Part shown: positions 1-9,539 of the stretch, in pieces
Position numbering within the stretch: position 1 is the first letter of the stretch
Layout of the letters: every line of letters starts with the position of its first letter
Made by a program: the position numbers and the translations under genes
Assembly (NCBI GenBank): GCA_943788055.1
Contig: CALSOU010000009.1
Coordinates: 1-64,000 of the forward strand
From: an uncultured Saprospiraceae bacterium
GTDB taxonomy: Bacteria > Bacteroidota > Bacteroidia > Chitinophagales > Saprospiraceae
DNA: 64,000 nt
Direction: 5' to 3'
The notes under the pieces: model-generated
The model's database searches: none
The model's input: only the letters and a program-made list of their open reading frames with translations
Told to the model about the DNA's origin: nothing

Positions 1-437
1 CTGTAGATAGCAAGATTATATATGGACTATATATCGTTGCTGCAACCCTTTGCTACGGCATCAGTGTAAATGTTGTCAAAGGAAAAGTCGATCACATCAA
101 CGCAACCTTATTAAGTAGTTTGGCTTTTAGCTTTCTGATACCCTTCGCAATTGTAATGTTGTATGTAAGTGATGCTACATCAGCAGTAGTCCAAACTGGA
201 GCTTGGAAAGGAATTGCCTATGTTTCCATTCTATCATTAGTAGGAACATTTTTGTCATCTATCCTCTTTTACAAAATGGTACAGCGAACAAACGCAGTTT
301 TTGGTTCTTCTGTAACCTATTTGATTCCTGTAGTTTCTCTAATGTGGGGAGTTGCAGACGGAGAATCCTTCACTATTTTTCATGTTCTTGGAATGGTATT
401 TATCTTAGCAGGAGTTTATTTAAGTAGAAAATCATGA
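1..437 (+). CDS. EamA/DMT-family transporter, C-terminal part (5' truncated by window edge)
   Basis: The reading frame is open from the window edge (codons in phase with base 3) to the TGA at 435-437, so the start lies outside. The roughly 144 visible residues are hydrophobic, with about four or five membrane spans. The ending resembles the second EamA repeat of drug/metabolite exporters: a GSSVTYLIPV stretch, then a last helix with GMVFILAGVYLS. EamA proteins export small metabolites such as amino acids across the inner membrane; the substrate cannot be told here. The stop overlaps the ATG of the next gene (ATGA), so the two are probably co-transcribed and translationally coupled. Confidence 0.8.
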   Translation, partial: VDSKIIYGLYIVAATLCYGISVNVVKGKVDHINATLLSSLAFSFLIPFAIVMLYVSDATSAVVQTGAWKGIAYVSILSLVGTFLSSILFYKMVQRTNAVFGSSVTYLIPVVSLMWGVADGESFTIFHVLGMVFILAGVYLSRKS

Positions 438-844
438 GTACTCAAATTCCCGGTTTATTCATTATGCATTCGGAAACCAAAGGTCGAGGAGTCTTTACTG
501 CAAATTCCATTCAGAAAGGTGATCTTGTTGAATCGACTCCGGTAATCGTTTTGACAAAAGAAGATCGCGAAGTATTACATGAAACTAGTTTGCATGACTA
601 CTACTTTTTATGGGGTCAAGCTCAAAAGGCATGTGCAATAGCGCTTGGCTATGGTTCTTTATACAATCACAGTCGAGCTTCTAATCTTGAATTTACCCTG
701 GTTTATGGGGAAGATTGTATTGAATTCCATGCTAGTAGAGACATTGAGCCAGGTGAAGAACTGCTGATCAATTATGCCAGTGCTGAGCACAAGGATTATG
801 GAATTTGGTTTGAGGAGGATTCTAACGCTGAAAAGAAACGGTAG
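434..844 (+). CDS. SET domain-containing protein (putative lysine methyltransferase)
   Basis: A 136-residue protein that is almost entirely one SET domain. It has the N-terminal GRGVF motif (about residues 17-21), a YNHS motif (about 76-79) matching the NHS part of the SAM and substrate site, and GEELLINY (about 115-122), which supplies the conserved C-terminal tyrosine. SET domains transfer methyl groups from SAM to protein lysines. Short stand-alone versions occur in many bacteria, and their substrates are mostly unknown. There are no pre- or post-SET cysteines. It overlaps the transporter stop by 4 bp. The family assignment is firm; the substrate is unknown. Confidence 0.85.
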   Translation: MSTQIPGLFIMHSETKGRGVFTANSIQKGDLVESTPVIVLTKEDREVLHETSLHDYYFLWGQAQKACAIALGYGSLYNHSRASNLEFTLVYGEDCIEFHASRDIEPGEELLINYASAEHKDYGIWFEEDSNAEKKR

Positions 845-867
845 CCTAAAGAATCAAGAAAAACTGT

Positions 868-1626
868 TTACTTTTTACTATTTATTCCCAAACTAAACAA
901 TGCAAAATCGTATTTAACTGGGTCGTTGGGATCCATCTTACGTAAGTTTTCAGTTAGTTCATGTACAGCCAGCCAATCTGCTTTGTCGCGTTTAAGTAGG
1001 TTTAGTTCGTGAGCCACTTTGAACACATGTACATCTAAAGGAATCATCAGCTCAGAAGATTTGATTTTATTCCATATTCCGAAATCTACACCTGTATCAT
1101 CTTTTCGAACCATCCATCTCAAGAACATATTGAGTCTCTTGCACGCACTCTTTCGATCTGGTGTTGACACGTGCTTACGTGTTCTATTAGGAGCATCCTC
1201 TAACTCAAAAAATCTGTGATGAAATCCTGAAAGCTTGTTTTTCATATCACCATCGCTCAAGAAAGCTTCCTCTAAACTATCATGAGATTTGTAATACTGC
1301 TTGAAAAACTCAATGAAATACAATGTATCTGTAGCATTAAATGTTCGGTGCTTGAAACCTAGAAAGACTTTCAAATCACTATCTAGATGTTGAGTAATAA
1401 ATTGATGAGGAGCACCATCCATCATTTTGACGAGTTCACTCGCCTTGTTAATAATCGTCACTCTTTGGCCCCAGCTCAACATAGCAGTCCAAAATCCCAT
1501 AATTTCAATGTCCTCTCTCTTACTAAATTGATGAGGTATCGAAATTGGATCCATTTCAATAAAAGAAGGATGGTTATACTTTGCTACAAGTTTATCTAGC
1601 TTGCCTTGTAAATCGTTTAGCATCAA
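868..1626 (-). CDS. TIGR02757 family protein (DUF2400)
   Basis: A 252-residue soluble protein matching the TIGR02757/DUF2400 family common in Bacteroidota. Recognisable blocks are the N-terminal YNHPSFIEMDPISIPH, the GFWTAMLSWGQR segment, and the conserved C-terminal half with CKRLNMFLRWMVRKDD and IPLDVHVFKVA. The latter resembles the helix-hairpin-helix arrangement of DNA glycosylase folds (FLRWMVR followed by LD.H), so a base-excision-repair-like role is possible but unproven. The ATG at 1624-1626 is the first of two consecutive methionines. It converges with the SET gene, and the infB terminator lies just beyond its start. Confidence 0.8.
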   Translation of the reverse strand: MMLNDLQGKLDKLVAKYNHPSFIEMDPISIPHQFSKREDIEIMGFWTAMLSWGQRVTIINKASELVKMMDGAPHQFITQHLDSDLKVFLGFKHRTFNATDTLYFIEFFKQYYKSHDSLEEAFLSDGDMKNKLSGFHHRFFELEDAPNRTRKHVSTPDRKSACKRLNMFLRWMVRKDDTGVDFGIWNKIKSSELMIPLDVHVFKVAHELNLLKRDKADWLAVHELTENLRKMDPNDPVKYDFALFSLGINSKK

Positions 1627-1660
1627 AGGTCTAATTATATACTAAGTCTACAGATTGTAA

Positions 1661-1697
1661 ACAAAAAAGGCAGACCTCTAAGATCTGCCTTTTATTT
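1661..1697 (-). terminator. Intrinsic terminator of the infB operon
   Basis: A 9-bp perfect stem, AAAGGCAGA (1666-1674) with TCTGCCTTT (1684-1692), and a 9-base loop. On the minus strand the hairpin is followed by a run of T (complement of 1663-1668). It lies 18 bp beyond the infB stop. A T-rich tract also follows on the plus strand, so it may act in both directions. Confidence 0.85.
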
Positions 1698-1714
1698 TAT
1701 TTATGACATCAGTA

Positions 1715-4501
1715 CTATTCGTACGTCTGTTTTATTTCTACAATTTCATAAGCCTCGATAACATCTCCCGGCTTAATATCATTGAAGTTCTTAATAGAAA
1801 GTCCACATTCAAGTCCAGTTCGCACTTCTTTAACATCTTCCTTGAATCGTTTCAAGGATGAAATCTCACCAATAGCACCTTCCTTAACTGGAAAAACTAC
1901 TATACCGTCACGAATTAAGCGAATTTTTGAGTTTCTAAATAGCTTGCCTTCTTGAACATAACAACCTGCAATAGTACCGATTTTAGATATTTTGTAAGTT
2001 TCTCTGACTTCGACTTGACCGACGATCTTTTCTTCCTTAGTAGGCTCGAGTAAACCTTCGATTGCCATTTTAATCTCTTCGATTGCCTCGTAGATAATTG
2101 AGTAAGTTTTAATTTCAACTCCTTCTCGCTCAGCAATAGTTCTTGCACTTAGAGATGGTCTTACTTGGAAACCGATAATAATTGCGTCGGAAGCAGATGC
2201 TAACAATACATCAGATTCTGCAATTTGACCTACTGCTTTATGAATCACATTTACTTGCACAGATTCAATAGATAATTTAATCAAAGAATCAGCAAGTGCC
2301 TCGATAGAACCATCCACATCACCTTTAACAATCAAGTTCAACTCTTTAAATGACCCCAAAGCTAAACGTCTTCCAATCTCATCTAGAGATATTCGTTTAC
2401 TTGCTCTATTTGTTTGCTCACGACTGATCTGAGCTCGTCGACTTGCAATCTGACGTGCTTCTTGTTCAGATTCCATTACTTTAAACTTCTCACCTGCTTG
2501 TGGTGCTCCACTAAGTCCTAGAACGAGTACTGGTTGAGCTGGACCCGCAGTTTTTACGCGCTTCCCCATCTCATTGTACATAGCTTTAACCTTTCCTGAA
2601 TGCTCTCCTGCTACCATCACATCACCAATCTTCATCATTCCATTTAGGACTAGTACTTTGGTCACATAACCTCTACCTTTGTCAAGTGAAGCTTCTACAA
2701 CAGTACCCATTGCCTCTCGACTTGGATTAGCCTGTAGTTCAAGTAACTCAGCTTCTAGAAGTATTTTTTCTAAAAGTTCGTCAATCCCCATTCCAGTTTT
2801 CGCAGAAATATCATGAGACTGGAATTTACCACCCCACTCTTCTATCAATAGATTCATTTGCGAAAGCTCATTCTTGATCCGATCGGGATCAGCTCCATCT
2901 TTATCTACTTTGTTTATTGCAAAAACAATAGGAACACCTGCAGCTTGTGCATGGGAAATCGCCTCTTTTGTTTGAGGCATGATTCTATCATCTGCTGCAA
3001 TGATAATAACAGCGATATCTGTCACTTTTGCTCCTCTGGCTCTCATCGCAGTAAAGGCTTCGTGACCCGGAGTGTCCAAAAATGTAATACGTTTCTTTTC
3101 CGGACCAACTTTTACTTCGTAAGCACCTATGTGCTGCGTTATACCTCCGGCCTCACCACTCGCAACATTAGCAGATCTTACATAATCTAATAATGATGTC
3201 TTACCGTGATCTACGTGACCCATCACAGTTACAATTGGCGCTCTTTCAACCAAATCAGCTGGATCATCTATTATTTCTTCTTCCTCCTCAGTTTCTTCTT
3301 CCGTTGAGATGAAGGTTACTTCTTTCTCAAACTCTTGCGCAACCAATTCAATAATCTCAGCATCCAGTCTTTGGTTGATTGATACTATCACACCTAAATT
3401 CATACATGTTGTGATAACGTCTGAAACTCCAACTTCAAGTAGATTGGATAGCTCTGATACGGAGATGAACTCTGTCACTTCTACTGAAGTAACTACATTA
3501 GCTGCTTCAATTTGTTCTTGTTTTTCTCTCTTATCGTCGCGATTCTCACGGCGTATTTTCTGTCTCTTACTTTTTCCAGTACGAGACATCTTAGCCATTG
3601 TTGCTTTGATTTTATCTTCAATCTCTTTGGCGGAGACCTCTTTAACTTCTTCTACCTTTTTTCTCTTGTGATTGGAAGACTGACCTTTGTAATTTGAAGC
3701 ACTAACTTTCTTACGAGTACGTTTTCTTCTTTTTCCAGAATCATCAGATCCTTCCTTTTTCTTCGCTGCTTCTTTCTTCTTTTTAGGCTTATCTGCACTC
3801 AATTTATTTACATCAACCTTACCCATGATTTTAAGGCCTTTCAGTTGAGGAGCATCAGCACGAATAACTTCAGAATTAACTGATTCGCTTGGTGTTTCAT
3901 CACTAGAAGAATCTGCATCAGAGGTAGCTTTTTTCTTAGTATCTTTTTCCTCGACTTTAGGAGTCTCAGCAGGCTTTTCTGCTTCACTTGTTTTTTCACT
4001 CTTCTTCTCCTCTGCCTTAGGTGCAGCTTCTACTTCTTTGGCTTTTGGCTTTTCGGTCTTTCTCTTTTTACTTTGATCAAGTTCAATTTTACCTAGAACT
4101 TTCAATCCTACTTTAGGCTTTTGGTCTTCAGACTCAGTTACTTCTTCCGACTTCTTTTCTTCAGGAGCCTCTTCTTCCTTTACAGGAGAAGTTTCGACTA
4201 CTGGATCTACCTTTTCCTCAACTACATGATCTTCAACACTAGGCTTTTCAGCAGGTGCAGGCTCAGGAGCTTTCACCTCCTCTTGTTTAGGAGGAACAGC
4301 TCTACCAATCACTAGTTTATCAGCTTTCTCTTTTTCGACAATGGACGAACTGAACTCTTTTTGCAGAGCTACATACATATCATCAGAAACCTTGGCAGTT
4401 GGTTTGTTTTCAATTTCAAACCCTGCTCCCTCAAGGTACTCAACGATAGTTGATGTAGCAACATTAAGTTCTTTCGCAATTTTGACTAATCTAAGCGCCA
4501 T
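1715..4501 (-). CDS. infB: Translation initiation factor IF-2
   Basis: A 928-residue IF-2, the GTPase that brings initiator tRNA to the 30S subunit and promotes subunit joining. An N-terminal IF2_N helical domain (about 1-55) precedes a long, charged, low-complexity linker rich in E, K and P (about 70-330), a second IF2_N-like segment (about 345-395), then the G domain. Motifs seen: GHVDHGKT (about residue 428, G1), DTPGHE (about 477, G3) and NKVD (about 532, G4). The C-terminal beta barrels and the C2 fMet-tRNA-binding domain are complete. It is the last gene of the rimP-nusA-infB operon, 63 bp after nusA, and is followed by a strong terminator. It is fully intact, unlike its neighbour nusA. 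Confidence 0.98.
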   Translation of the reverse strand: MALRLVKIAKELNVATSTIVEYLEGAGFEIENKPTAKVSDDMYVALQKEFSSSIVEKEKADKLVIGRAVPPKQEEVKAPEPAPAEKPSVEDHVVEEKVDPVVETSPVKEEEAPEEKKSEEVTESEDQKPKVGLKVLGKIELDQSKKRKTEKPKAKEVEAAPKAEEKKSEKTSEAEKPAETPKVEEKDTKKKATSDADSSSDETPSESVNSEVIRADAPQLKGLKIMGKVDVNKLSADKPKKKKEAAKKKEGSDDSGKRRKRTRKKVSASNYKGQSSNHKRKKVEEVKEVSAKEIEDKIKATMAKMSRTGKSKRQKIRRENRDDKREKQEQIEAANVVTSVEVTEFISVSELSNLLEVGVSDVITTCMNLGVIVSINQRLDAEIIELVAQEFEKEVTFISTEEETEEEEEIIDDPADLVERAPIVTVMGHVDHGKTSLLDYVRSANVASGEAGGITQHIGAYEVKVGPEKKRITFLDTPGHEAFTAMRARGAKVTDIAVIIIAADDRIMPQTKEAISHAQAAGVPIVFAINKVDKDGADPDRIKNELSQMNLLIEEWGGKFQSHDISAKTGMGIDELLEKILLEAELLELQANPSREAMGTVVEASLDKGRGYVTKVLVLNGMMKIGDVMVAGEHSGKVKAMYNEMGKRVKTAGPAQPVLVLGLSGAPQAGEKFKVMESEQEARQIASRRAQISREQTNRASKRISLDEIGRRLALGSFKELNLIVKGDVDGSIEALADSLIKLSIESVQVNVIHKAVGQIAESDVLLASASDAIIIGFQVRPSLSARTIAEREGVEIKTYSIIYEAIEEIKMAIEGLLEPTKEEKIVGQVEVRETYKISKIGTIAGCYVQEGKLFRNSKIRLIRDGIVVFPVKEGAIGEISSLKRFKEDVKEVRTGLECGLSIKNFNDIKPGDVIEAYEIVEIKQTYE

Positions 4502-4564
4502 TCAGTTTATTTATTCTACTAATTTTTTCCTTTTTACAAGAAATAACATGCAATTGCATGGTTA

Positions 4565-5804
4565 CTATTTATCATCTTCAAATTCAGAAGCAAGGATCTT
4601 CAATACATCATCGATTGTTTCCTCTTCTAAATCTGTTCTTCGTACCAATTCGTCTTTACTCAAATTCAATACACTTCGAGCAGTATCACAACCAATCGTC
4701 TTCAATTGATCTATAACCCACTCATCTATTTCATCTGCAAATTCTTCCAAATCTACATCTTCTACTTCAAATTCTTCGGAATCTCTATATACATCAATTT
4801 CGTAACCCGTTAAACGTGAAGCCAACTTGATATTACTACCACCTTTACCTATTGCCAGAGAAACTTGGTCTGATTTTAAAAATACTGCAGCCTTCATTTT
4901 CTCATTATCCAGCTCGATATTGGTCACTCTTGCAGGTGTCAATGATCTTTGAATATAAAGGACATTATTCTCTGTAAAGTTCACTATATCGATATTTTCA
5001 TTCTTTAATTCACGAACAATTCCGTGAATTCTAGAACCTTTCATACCAACACAAGCACCTACCGGATCAATTCGATCATCATATGATTCAACGGCAACTT
5101 TTGCTCTTTCACCAGGAATACGTACAATCTTTTTGATAACTATCAAGCCCATCTTCAATCTCAGGCACTTCTTGTTCCATCAATTTGGCAAGTAAATGCT
5201 CAGAAGTTCGAGACATAATAATCGCAGGAGCGTTATTCTTCATTTCTACCTTCTTAATAACACCTCTCACCATATCACCTTTGCGATAAAAGTCACCTCT
5301 AATCATCTCTGTTCGTGGTAAAATTAACTCATTACCAGTCACATCATCAATCACGAGCAATTCACGTTTAAGAATCTGATGAACTTCACCCAAAACGATT
5401 TCTCCAATTCGATCTTCATATCTTTTATATATGTCATCTTTCTCAAGATCCATAATTCTAGAAATGAGAGTCTGCCTTGCAGCCATGATTGATCTTCTTC
5501 CAAAATCCGCAAGTTGGATTGCTTCATAGCACTCCTCTCCCGGTTCGTAATCATCATCAATACTCAAGGCTTCAGAAATGGAGATTTCACTTTTATCATC
5601 CGTTACCTCTCCGTCTGGCACAATCTCTCTTACTCTCCACATCTCGAGGTCACCGTTTGTATTTACAATGACATCAAAATTATCATCACTGCCATACTTC
5701 TTCTTGATCAGCGTACGAAATACATCTTCGAGCACGCGCACCATTGTAGGACGGTCAATGTTTTTACTTCCTTTAAATTCCGAAAATACGTCTACCAAAT
5801 TCAT
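4565..5804 (-). CDS. nusA: Transcription termination/antitermination factor NusA, frame interrupted
   Basis: NusA binds RNA polymerase and RNA to control pausing, termination and antitermination. The N-terminal domain and S1 domain are encoded by 5804-5109 (the 231-codon frame) and the KH domains plus acidic C-terminus by 5158-4565. Family continuity (EIEDGL followed by IVIKKIVRIPGER) places the break at a GGG at 5148-5150 on the complement. Removing one G, or a +1 slip after CTT, restores one protein of about 410 residues, the usual size in Bacteroidota. KH signatures include GMKGSRIHG and IGKGGSNIKLA. NusA is normally essential, so this is a sequencing error, a very recent mutation or recoding; the sequence alone cannot decide. 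It starts 13 bp after rimP. Confidence 0.9.
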
Positions 5805-5817
5805 AAGTCCATAATTA

Positions 5818-6282
5818 TTAAAAACTTATAATGATTTTAATTTCTATAATATCGTCAAAATAGATCTCTTTTACAACATCCGTTTTGACTTTTTTCTTAC
5901 CCACCTTTTCAACAGTCGTGAAACTTATGAAAATAGCTTCGTTTTCAACTTTTTCCAAAACTCCTTCGAAGTTTTCAGCTTCAGTTTGAACAGAAACTTT
6001 TCTCCCTATATTTTTGACATATTGTCTAGGGATCAAAGGTCTTGTTAATCCTGGGGATGAAACTTCTAGGATATATTTTGGACCAAGCCAAGCTTCTTGA
6101 TCTATAATCCCTTCTAGGTATCTGCTTAATCTTTGACATTTCCCGAGACTAAGTCCTGAGTCGCAGTCAATATAAACCTCAACTTTCGTATTGTTTTGAG
6201 ATATATCTACTATAAAACAATCCTGATAATCAGGTTCTCCAAATTTCGCTTGTAGAAGGGTTGTTATTTTATTTTCTATCAC
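5818..6282 (-). CDS. rimP: Ribosome maturation factor RimP
   Basis: A 154-residue RimP, needed for 30S maturation. It has the two-domain layout: an N-terminal alpha/beta domain with IDCDSGLSLGKCQRLS (about 57-72) and the highly conserved YILEVSSPGLTRPL (about 92-105), then an SH3-like C-terminal domain. The start is GTG at 6280-6282. An in-frame TAA shortly upstream rules out a longer protein, and the nearby ATG at 6290-6292 is out of frame and opens only a 7-codon ORF. First gene of rimP-nusA-infB. A terminator-like hairpin ends 17 nt before the start codon. Confidence 0.95.
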   Translation of the reverse strand: MIENKITTLLQAKFGEPDYQDCFIVDISQNNTKVEVYIDCDSGLSLGKCQRLSRYLEGIIDQEAWLGPKYILEVSSPGLTRPLIPRQYVKNIGRKVSVQTEAENFEGVLEKVENEAIFISFTTVEKVGKKKVKTDVVKEIYFDDIIEIKIIISF

Positions 6283-6293
6283 TATACTGCATT

Positions 6294-6317
6294 AAAAAAG
6301 GGAACTAATTGTTCCCT
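6294..6317 (-). promoter_or_regulatory. Terminator-like hairpin in the rimP leader (candidate attenuator)
   Basis: On the minus strand, GGGAAC (6316-6311), a 5-base loop, and GTTCCC (6305-6300) form a stem extended by one A-T pair, followed directly by six T residues (6299-6294). This is intrinsic-terminator form, yet it sits between a good -7 element (6342-6335) and the rimP GTG at 6282, so the operon transcript must run through it. It could instead end transcripts arriving from the decayed genes upstream. Confidence 0.6.
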
Positions 6318-6334
6318 CCCGATCATAAGCTCCG

Positions 6335-6342
6335 CAAATATA
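6335..6342 (-). promoter_or_regulatory. Bacteroidota-type -7 element for rimP-nusA-infB
   Basis: TATATTTG on the minus strand matches the Bacteroidota consensus TAnnTTTG exactly. Expected transcription start is near 6328, giving a leader of about 45 nt that consists mostly of the hairpin at 6294-6317. No clear -33 TTG was found. Confidence 0.5.
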
Positions 6343-6602
6343 GGTATAAAAAAAGGTTTATGCCACTTTTAAACTGCGTTAATTCCTTTCACGTGAGTAT
6401 TCCGTAGAAAAGCTTCAAAATATATGTAATGACTTGAATGCTAGATTGATTTATATTTCAAGTTTTCAGCCTTAATTATGAGCTAAGTAGTGCTTGTTTA
6501 AAAAGAATAAGTCTAAGTAAGGAGTAGTTCGGAAGTACCAATTGATTGAGGAACTACTATCTATATTATCGTTTTTCAAAGGTCTGAAAAACAAAAACTA
6601 TC
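6343..6602. other. Intergenic stretch with no recognised gene
   Basis: About 260 bp of AT-rich sequence between the rimP promoter and the end of the DUF2480 remnant. I see no ORF of note, no tRNA fold and no repeat. Confidence 0.5.
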
Positions 6603-7130
6603 TTATTTCTTCAGTTTTCTTGGACGCTTAAATACAGGAACTGTTGAACAAGGCTCGCCGTACATGATTGACTGTGCAAACGGCTGCAAATGAGCTGTTA
6701 ACTCCATATAAGCAGAAACTGGCACTGGCCTTTCGCTGCAAACCTTTTATAACGATACGCTCGGCCTTCAATATTTAGAATAGTCGTTTTCAGCTAACAA
6801 CTGCGTGTAATATGACTTTACGAATTCTTCTCTGGTACCAAAAAAAATAGATTTAGCTACTGGTTTAGCATAAGCAGACACCAACATGTAAGCCCAATGT
6901 GGTATAATCGCGTCTGTACTGCAGAATACGCAAAGATTGGCATCTTGATATGTACTCCCAGTCAATTTCCTTTAATGCTGTGCGAAAATCTTTTTTCTCT
7001 TTAGTATTAAACTATGAAATAGATAATCCTTCATATCGAACATTATAAATTTCGTCTGTAGGATAATCTAACTCAAGATTTATTGTAATAAGGCTACTAT
7101 TTGCTACTCTTATTGACTAATTTCCTGCAT
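6603..7130 (-). pseudogene. DUF2480 family protein, broken by several frameshifts and stops
   Basis: Pieces in all three frames add up to one DUF2480 protein, a Bacteroidota family of unknown function usually about 165-175 residues long. In order: a start at 7128-7130 (MQEI), then SLITINLELDYPTDEI, an in-frame TAG after GLSIS, KEKKDFRTALKEIDW, then CVFCSTDAIIPHWAYM in the longest open piece (6768-6965), and finally [18 protein letters not shown] and [17 protein letters not shown] ending at the TAA at 6603-6605. At least three indels and one stop are needed to join them, so this is a genuine remnant rather than one sequencing slip. It lies just downstream of the broken scpB on the same strand. 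Confidence 0.8.
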
Positions 7131-7150
7131 AATGCTAATCTTCTTTGATG

Positions 7151-7745
7151 TTAATGACGGTCTTGAAGGTTTCTATAGGTTGCTCTTCTCCAACTGTTTT
7201 CCTCCGGTTTTTCTCCTTCTAGATCTCTCAGTTTCGGTAAATCTTTAATGCTTTTGATACCAAAATAATTCCATAAACTATTTCACTTGTTCCGTACAAC
7301 AATGGTCTTCCGGGACCCTCCGCTCTTCCGATGATTTCAACAAGCTCTTTTTCAAGAAGTTTTTGAATAGTGTAGTCACAATTCACACCACGAATAAGTT
7401 CAATATCGGTTTTAGATACCGGCTGTTTATATGCTACTATCGATAATGTCTCTAGAGCTGTACGAGACAATTTTCTTGTTACTCTGCAATTTTAAGCAGC
7501 GTACCAATAACATGGTGGTAAGCGCCTTTACTCATGAACTGATAACCACCGTTAATAGCTACTATCTCCATTGAATAATCTTCCGAACCATACTTCTGTA
7601 TCAGCTCTTCAAGGGCTTTCTCGATCTCTGCTTCTTTCACTGAGACTTCAAAGGAGTCTTTCAATGTAGAACTCATATCAGCTTGACTAACTGCCTGTTC
7701 TGAAGCAAAAATTAAACTTTCGATATATAAGGCTAATTTTTCCAA
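7151..7745 (-). pseudogene. scpB: Segregation and condensation protein B (ScpB), broken by frameshifts
   Basis: ScpB is the winged-helix partner of ScpA and SMC in chromosome condensation. The N-terminal part (7745-7479) reads MEKLALYIESLIFASEQAV and ends at a premature TAA. The central part (7470-7228) carries the hallmark SRTALETLSIVAYKQPVSK and GRPLLYGTSE. The C-terminal part, in another frame, reads YFGIKSIKDLPKLRDLEG and ends at a TAA at 7151-7153. The first junction needs one added base; the second needs two shifts within about 20 bases. The pieces cover the whole family length, so the gene was complete before decay. No scpA is in the window. A functional copy may exist elsewhere. Confidence 0.85.
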
Positions 7746-7996
7746 AATTACGATCTAAAGATTTCAGCAAAAATAGTGAAATATCTATTCTTTTGTTGAA
7801 ATGAAAACCAAACGCAATCTCAAGCTTGTCTACTCGAACATACAGCACTGCTTACGTTGAGAAAAAAGCCAAGCTTACGCTGTTGTTACAATATGTTTAA
7901 TATCTAATCGATTAGACAAAAAACTTTTAAAAAAAATGATCTCTTTCTAAGGAAATCGCAATCTAATTGGTATATATTGTAGGTATAATAGAACAT

Positions 7997-8365
7997 TTGA
8001 AAGAGGAGTCGAACATATTAGGATTGATTGCTGGTGGAAACCGAAAGGCCTTCTCGACTCTCTACGCAGAGTAAAGTACGCTTCTATACAATCTAGCTCT
8101 GAGTATCTGTTCGAATCCTCGAATTGCTGAATATCTAACGCAAGATGTTTTTACCAAAATCTTTAAGAACGCAGCTAAATTCGAAGGTAGATCGTCCGTT
8201 AAGACATGGATTTACAGAATAGCCGTGAACACATCATTACAGGCTAGTAAACGACCAAGAAATCGACCTTTTGAAATTATAAAAGATCAATCGATCTTTC
8301 GAGTTTTAGGAAATAAAAATGTTAAGAAGAGAAGAAAAGGCAAGAGAGCTTCAAAGTTGAAATGA
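7997..8365 (+). pseudogene. ECF-type RNA polymerase sigma factor remnant (region 2 only)
   Basis: From the TTG at 7997 the frame reads LIAGGNRKAFSTLYAE, then an in-frame TAA, then STLLYNLALSI and IAEYLTQDVFTKIFKNAAKF with SSVKTWIYRIAVNTSL. This is sigma-70 region 2 of an ECF sigma factor (the core-binding helix and the TWIYRIAVN block). After about residue 90 it becomes a short basic tail ending at 8365, and region 4, which reads the -35 box, is missing. The premature stop and missing region 4 make it non-functional as it stands. It points away from the ABC permease genes. Confidence 0.7.
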
Positions 8366-8372
8366 AATTGAC

Positions 8373-9539
8373 CTAGTTTTTCGCTTTGCTCCAGATATTC
8401 AAAGCGTAAAGCGTCAAGAAAATAAGTATTCCAGGAAAGATAGCCAGCCACCAAGCATCCAGCCTAAGACGGGCTTGGGCTAGAATTTTACCCCAACTAA
8501 CATATTCATCGGACAAGCCAAGACCTAAAAAAGAAAGGGTTGACTCAAGGAGAATTACTGAACTAAATACAAATATGGTAGGTACGATAATCGAGCGAAA
8601 AGCCTTAGGGAACAAATGAAAAAGAGTCATTCGCAAATCACCAAAACCTAGATTCTTTAAAGACTCGAAAAAATCAGTTGATTTTTCTCGCTGGATCTCA
8701 AGTCTTAAGTATCGATAAAAAACTGGCCAAATTAGTGCTCCCATTAATAAACCCAGCGATACTAGCGATGATCCGGTGCCTTTGGCTTGAATCATTCCGA
8801 TTACGACTAGTAGTAGAATTAATTTTGGAATCGACTGGAATATCTCATAGAATTTTAAGCCAATTTCATCCATTGGAATTGGAATACTTAACGTTGAGCT
8901 ACTTGTCTTCTTACTTGCAATTTTGGGCGTAAGCCAAAATATTAAGGAAATACCAGCTACGGCGGTGAACAAAGTCGTTACAGCAGATACATTGGATTGT
9001 GGAAAGGCAACAAATAAGTAAAACCATATAGCGCAAGAGAAGATCGATAAAAATAAGATTTGAAGTAGAGTCAGTTTTATTCGTTGGTTACCAAAATATG
9101 TTGTGAGAAAGGTCAAAAGAAATGCCAACAACAGACCAAATAAAGTGGCAATAAAAGCGACTAGTAATGAAACTCTAGTGCCCGCAATCAACCCAGCAGC
9201 AACATCCTTTCCGAACAAATCCGCTCCAAGTAAATGACCTTTTTTGCCAGGAGGAACACCATTTATCGCAGTCAAATCTATGTATGTAGCATCCCAAGAA
9301 ATTAAGTTCTGTTTACCATTCTCAATCTTCTTCCAATCTATCGTCCTCCACTCAGAGGGATAGCTTCGTAGACCTGAATCGTGCATATAAAGTCTCAATG
9401 CAGGATATATCGTTTCATCGTCGATCGTAACTTTCAGAGGAGCATTACTCGTAAAGATTGGACCTATCAAAGCTACAATCAGCAAAAATATCATGTAAGC
9501 TATTGCCCAGTTTTTAGAATTCTTGACCGCTATTTTCAT
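8373..9539 (-). CDS. ABC transporter permease, DppC/OppC type
   Basis: A 388-residue inner-membrane permease of the peptide/nickel (BPD) class. One N-terminal span is followed by a large periplasmic segment (about 35-105) ending in GHLLGADLFGKDVAAGLIAGTRVSL, the standard entry to the DppC core, then about five or six more helices. The EAA loop that docks the ATPase lies near 295-315 (ESLKNLGFGDLR). The ATG overlaps the stop of the DppB-type gene by 4 bp (ATGA), so the two permeases are made together as a pair. The extended periplasmic loop is common in Bacteroidota homologues. No binding protein or ATPase gene is adjacent, so the substrate is unknown. Confidence 0.9.
   Translation of the reverse strand: MKIAVKNSKNWAIAYMIFLLIVALIGPIFTSNAPLKVTIDDETIYPALRLYMHDSGLRSYPSEWRTIDWKKIENGKQNLISWDATYIDLTAINGVPPGKKGHLLGADLFGKDVAAGLIAGTRVSLLVAFIATLFGLLLAFLLTFLTTYFGNQRIKLTLLQILFLSIFSCAIWFYLFVAFPQSNVSAVTTLFTAVAGISLIFWLTPKIASKKTSSSTLSIPIPMDEIGLKFYEIFQSIPKLILLLVVIGMIQAKGTGSSLVSLGLLMGALIWPVFYRYLRLEIQREKSTDFFESLKNLGFGDLRMTLFHLFPKAFRSIIVPTIFVFSSVILLESTLSFLGLGLSDEYVSWGKILAQARLRLDAWWLAIFPGILIFLTLYALNIWSKAKN

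Noticed and set aside
3700-4300. Low-complexity plus-strand ORFs opposite the infB linker
   Set aside because: Mirror images of the E/K-rich IF-2 linker; no family similarity.
5140-5160. prfB-like programmed +1 frameshift in nusA
   Set aside because: The slip codon CTT fits, but there is no stop codon at the A site and no SD-like stimulator. Error or mutation is more likely; kept only as a possibility in the finding.
6268-6292. Seven-codon ORF (ATG at 6290-6292) overlapping the rimP start
   Set aside because: Too short to judge and no ribosome-binding evidence; probably chance.
8100-8125. TTCGAATCC string resembling a tRNA T-loop
   Set aside because: No matching stems or anticodon arm around it; the bases encode part of the ECF sigma remnant.
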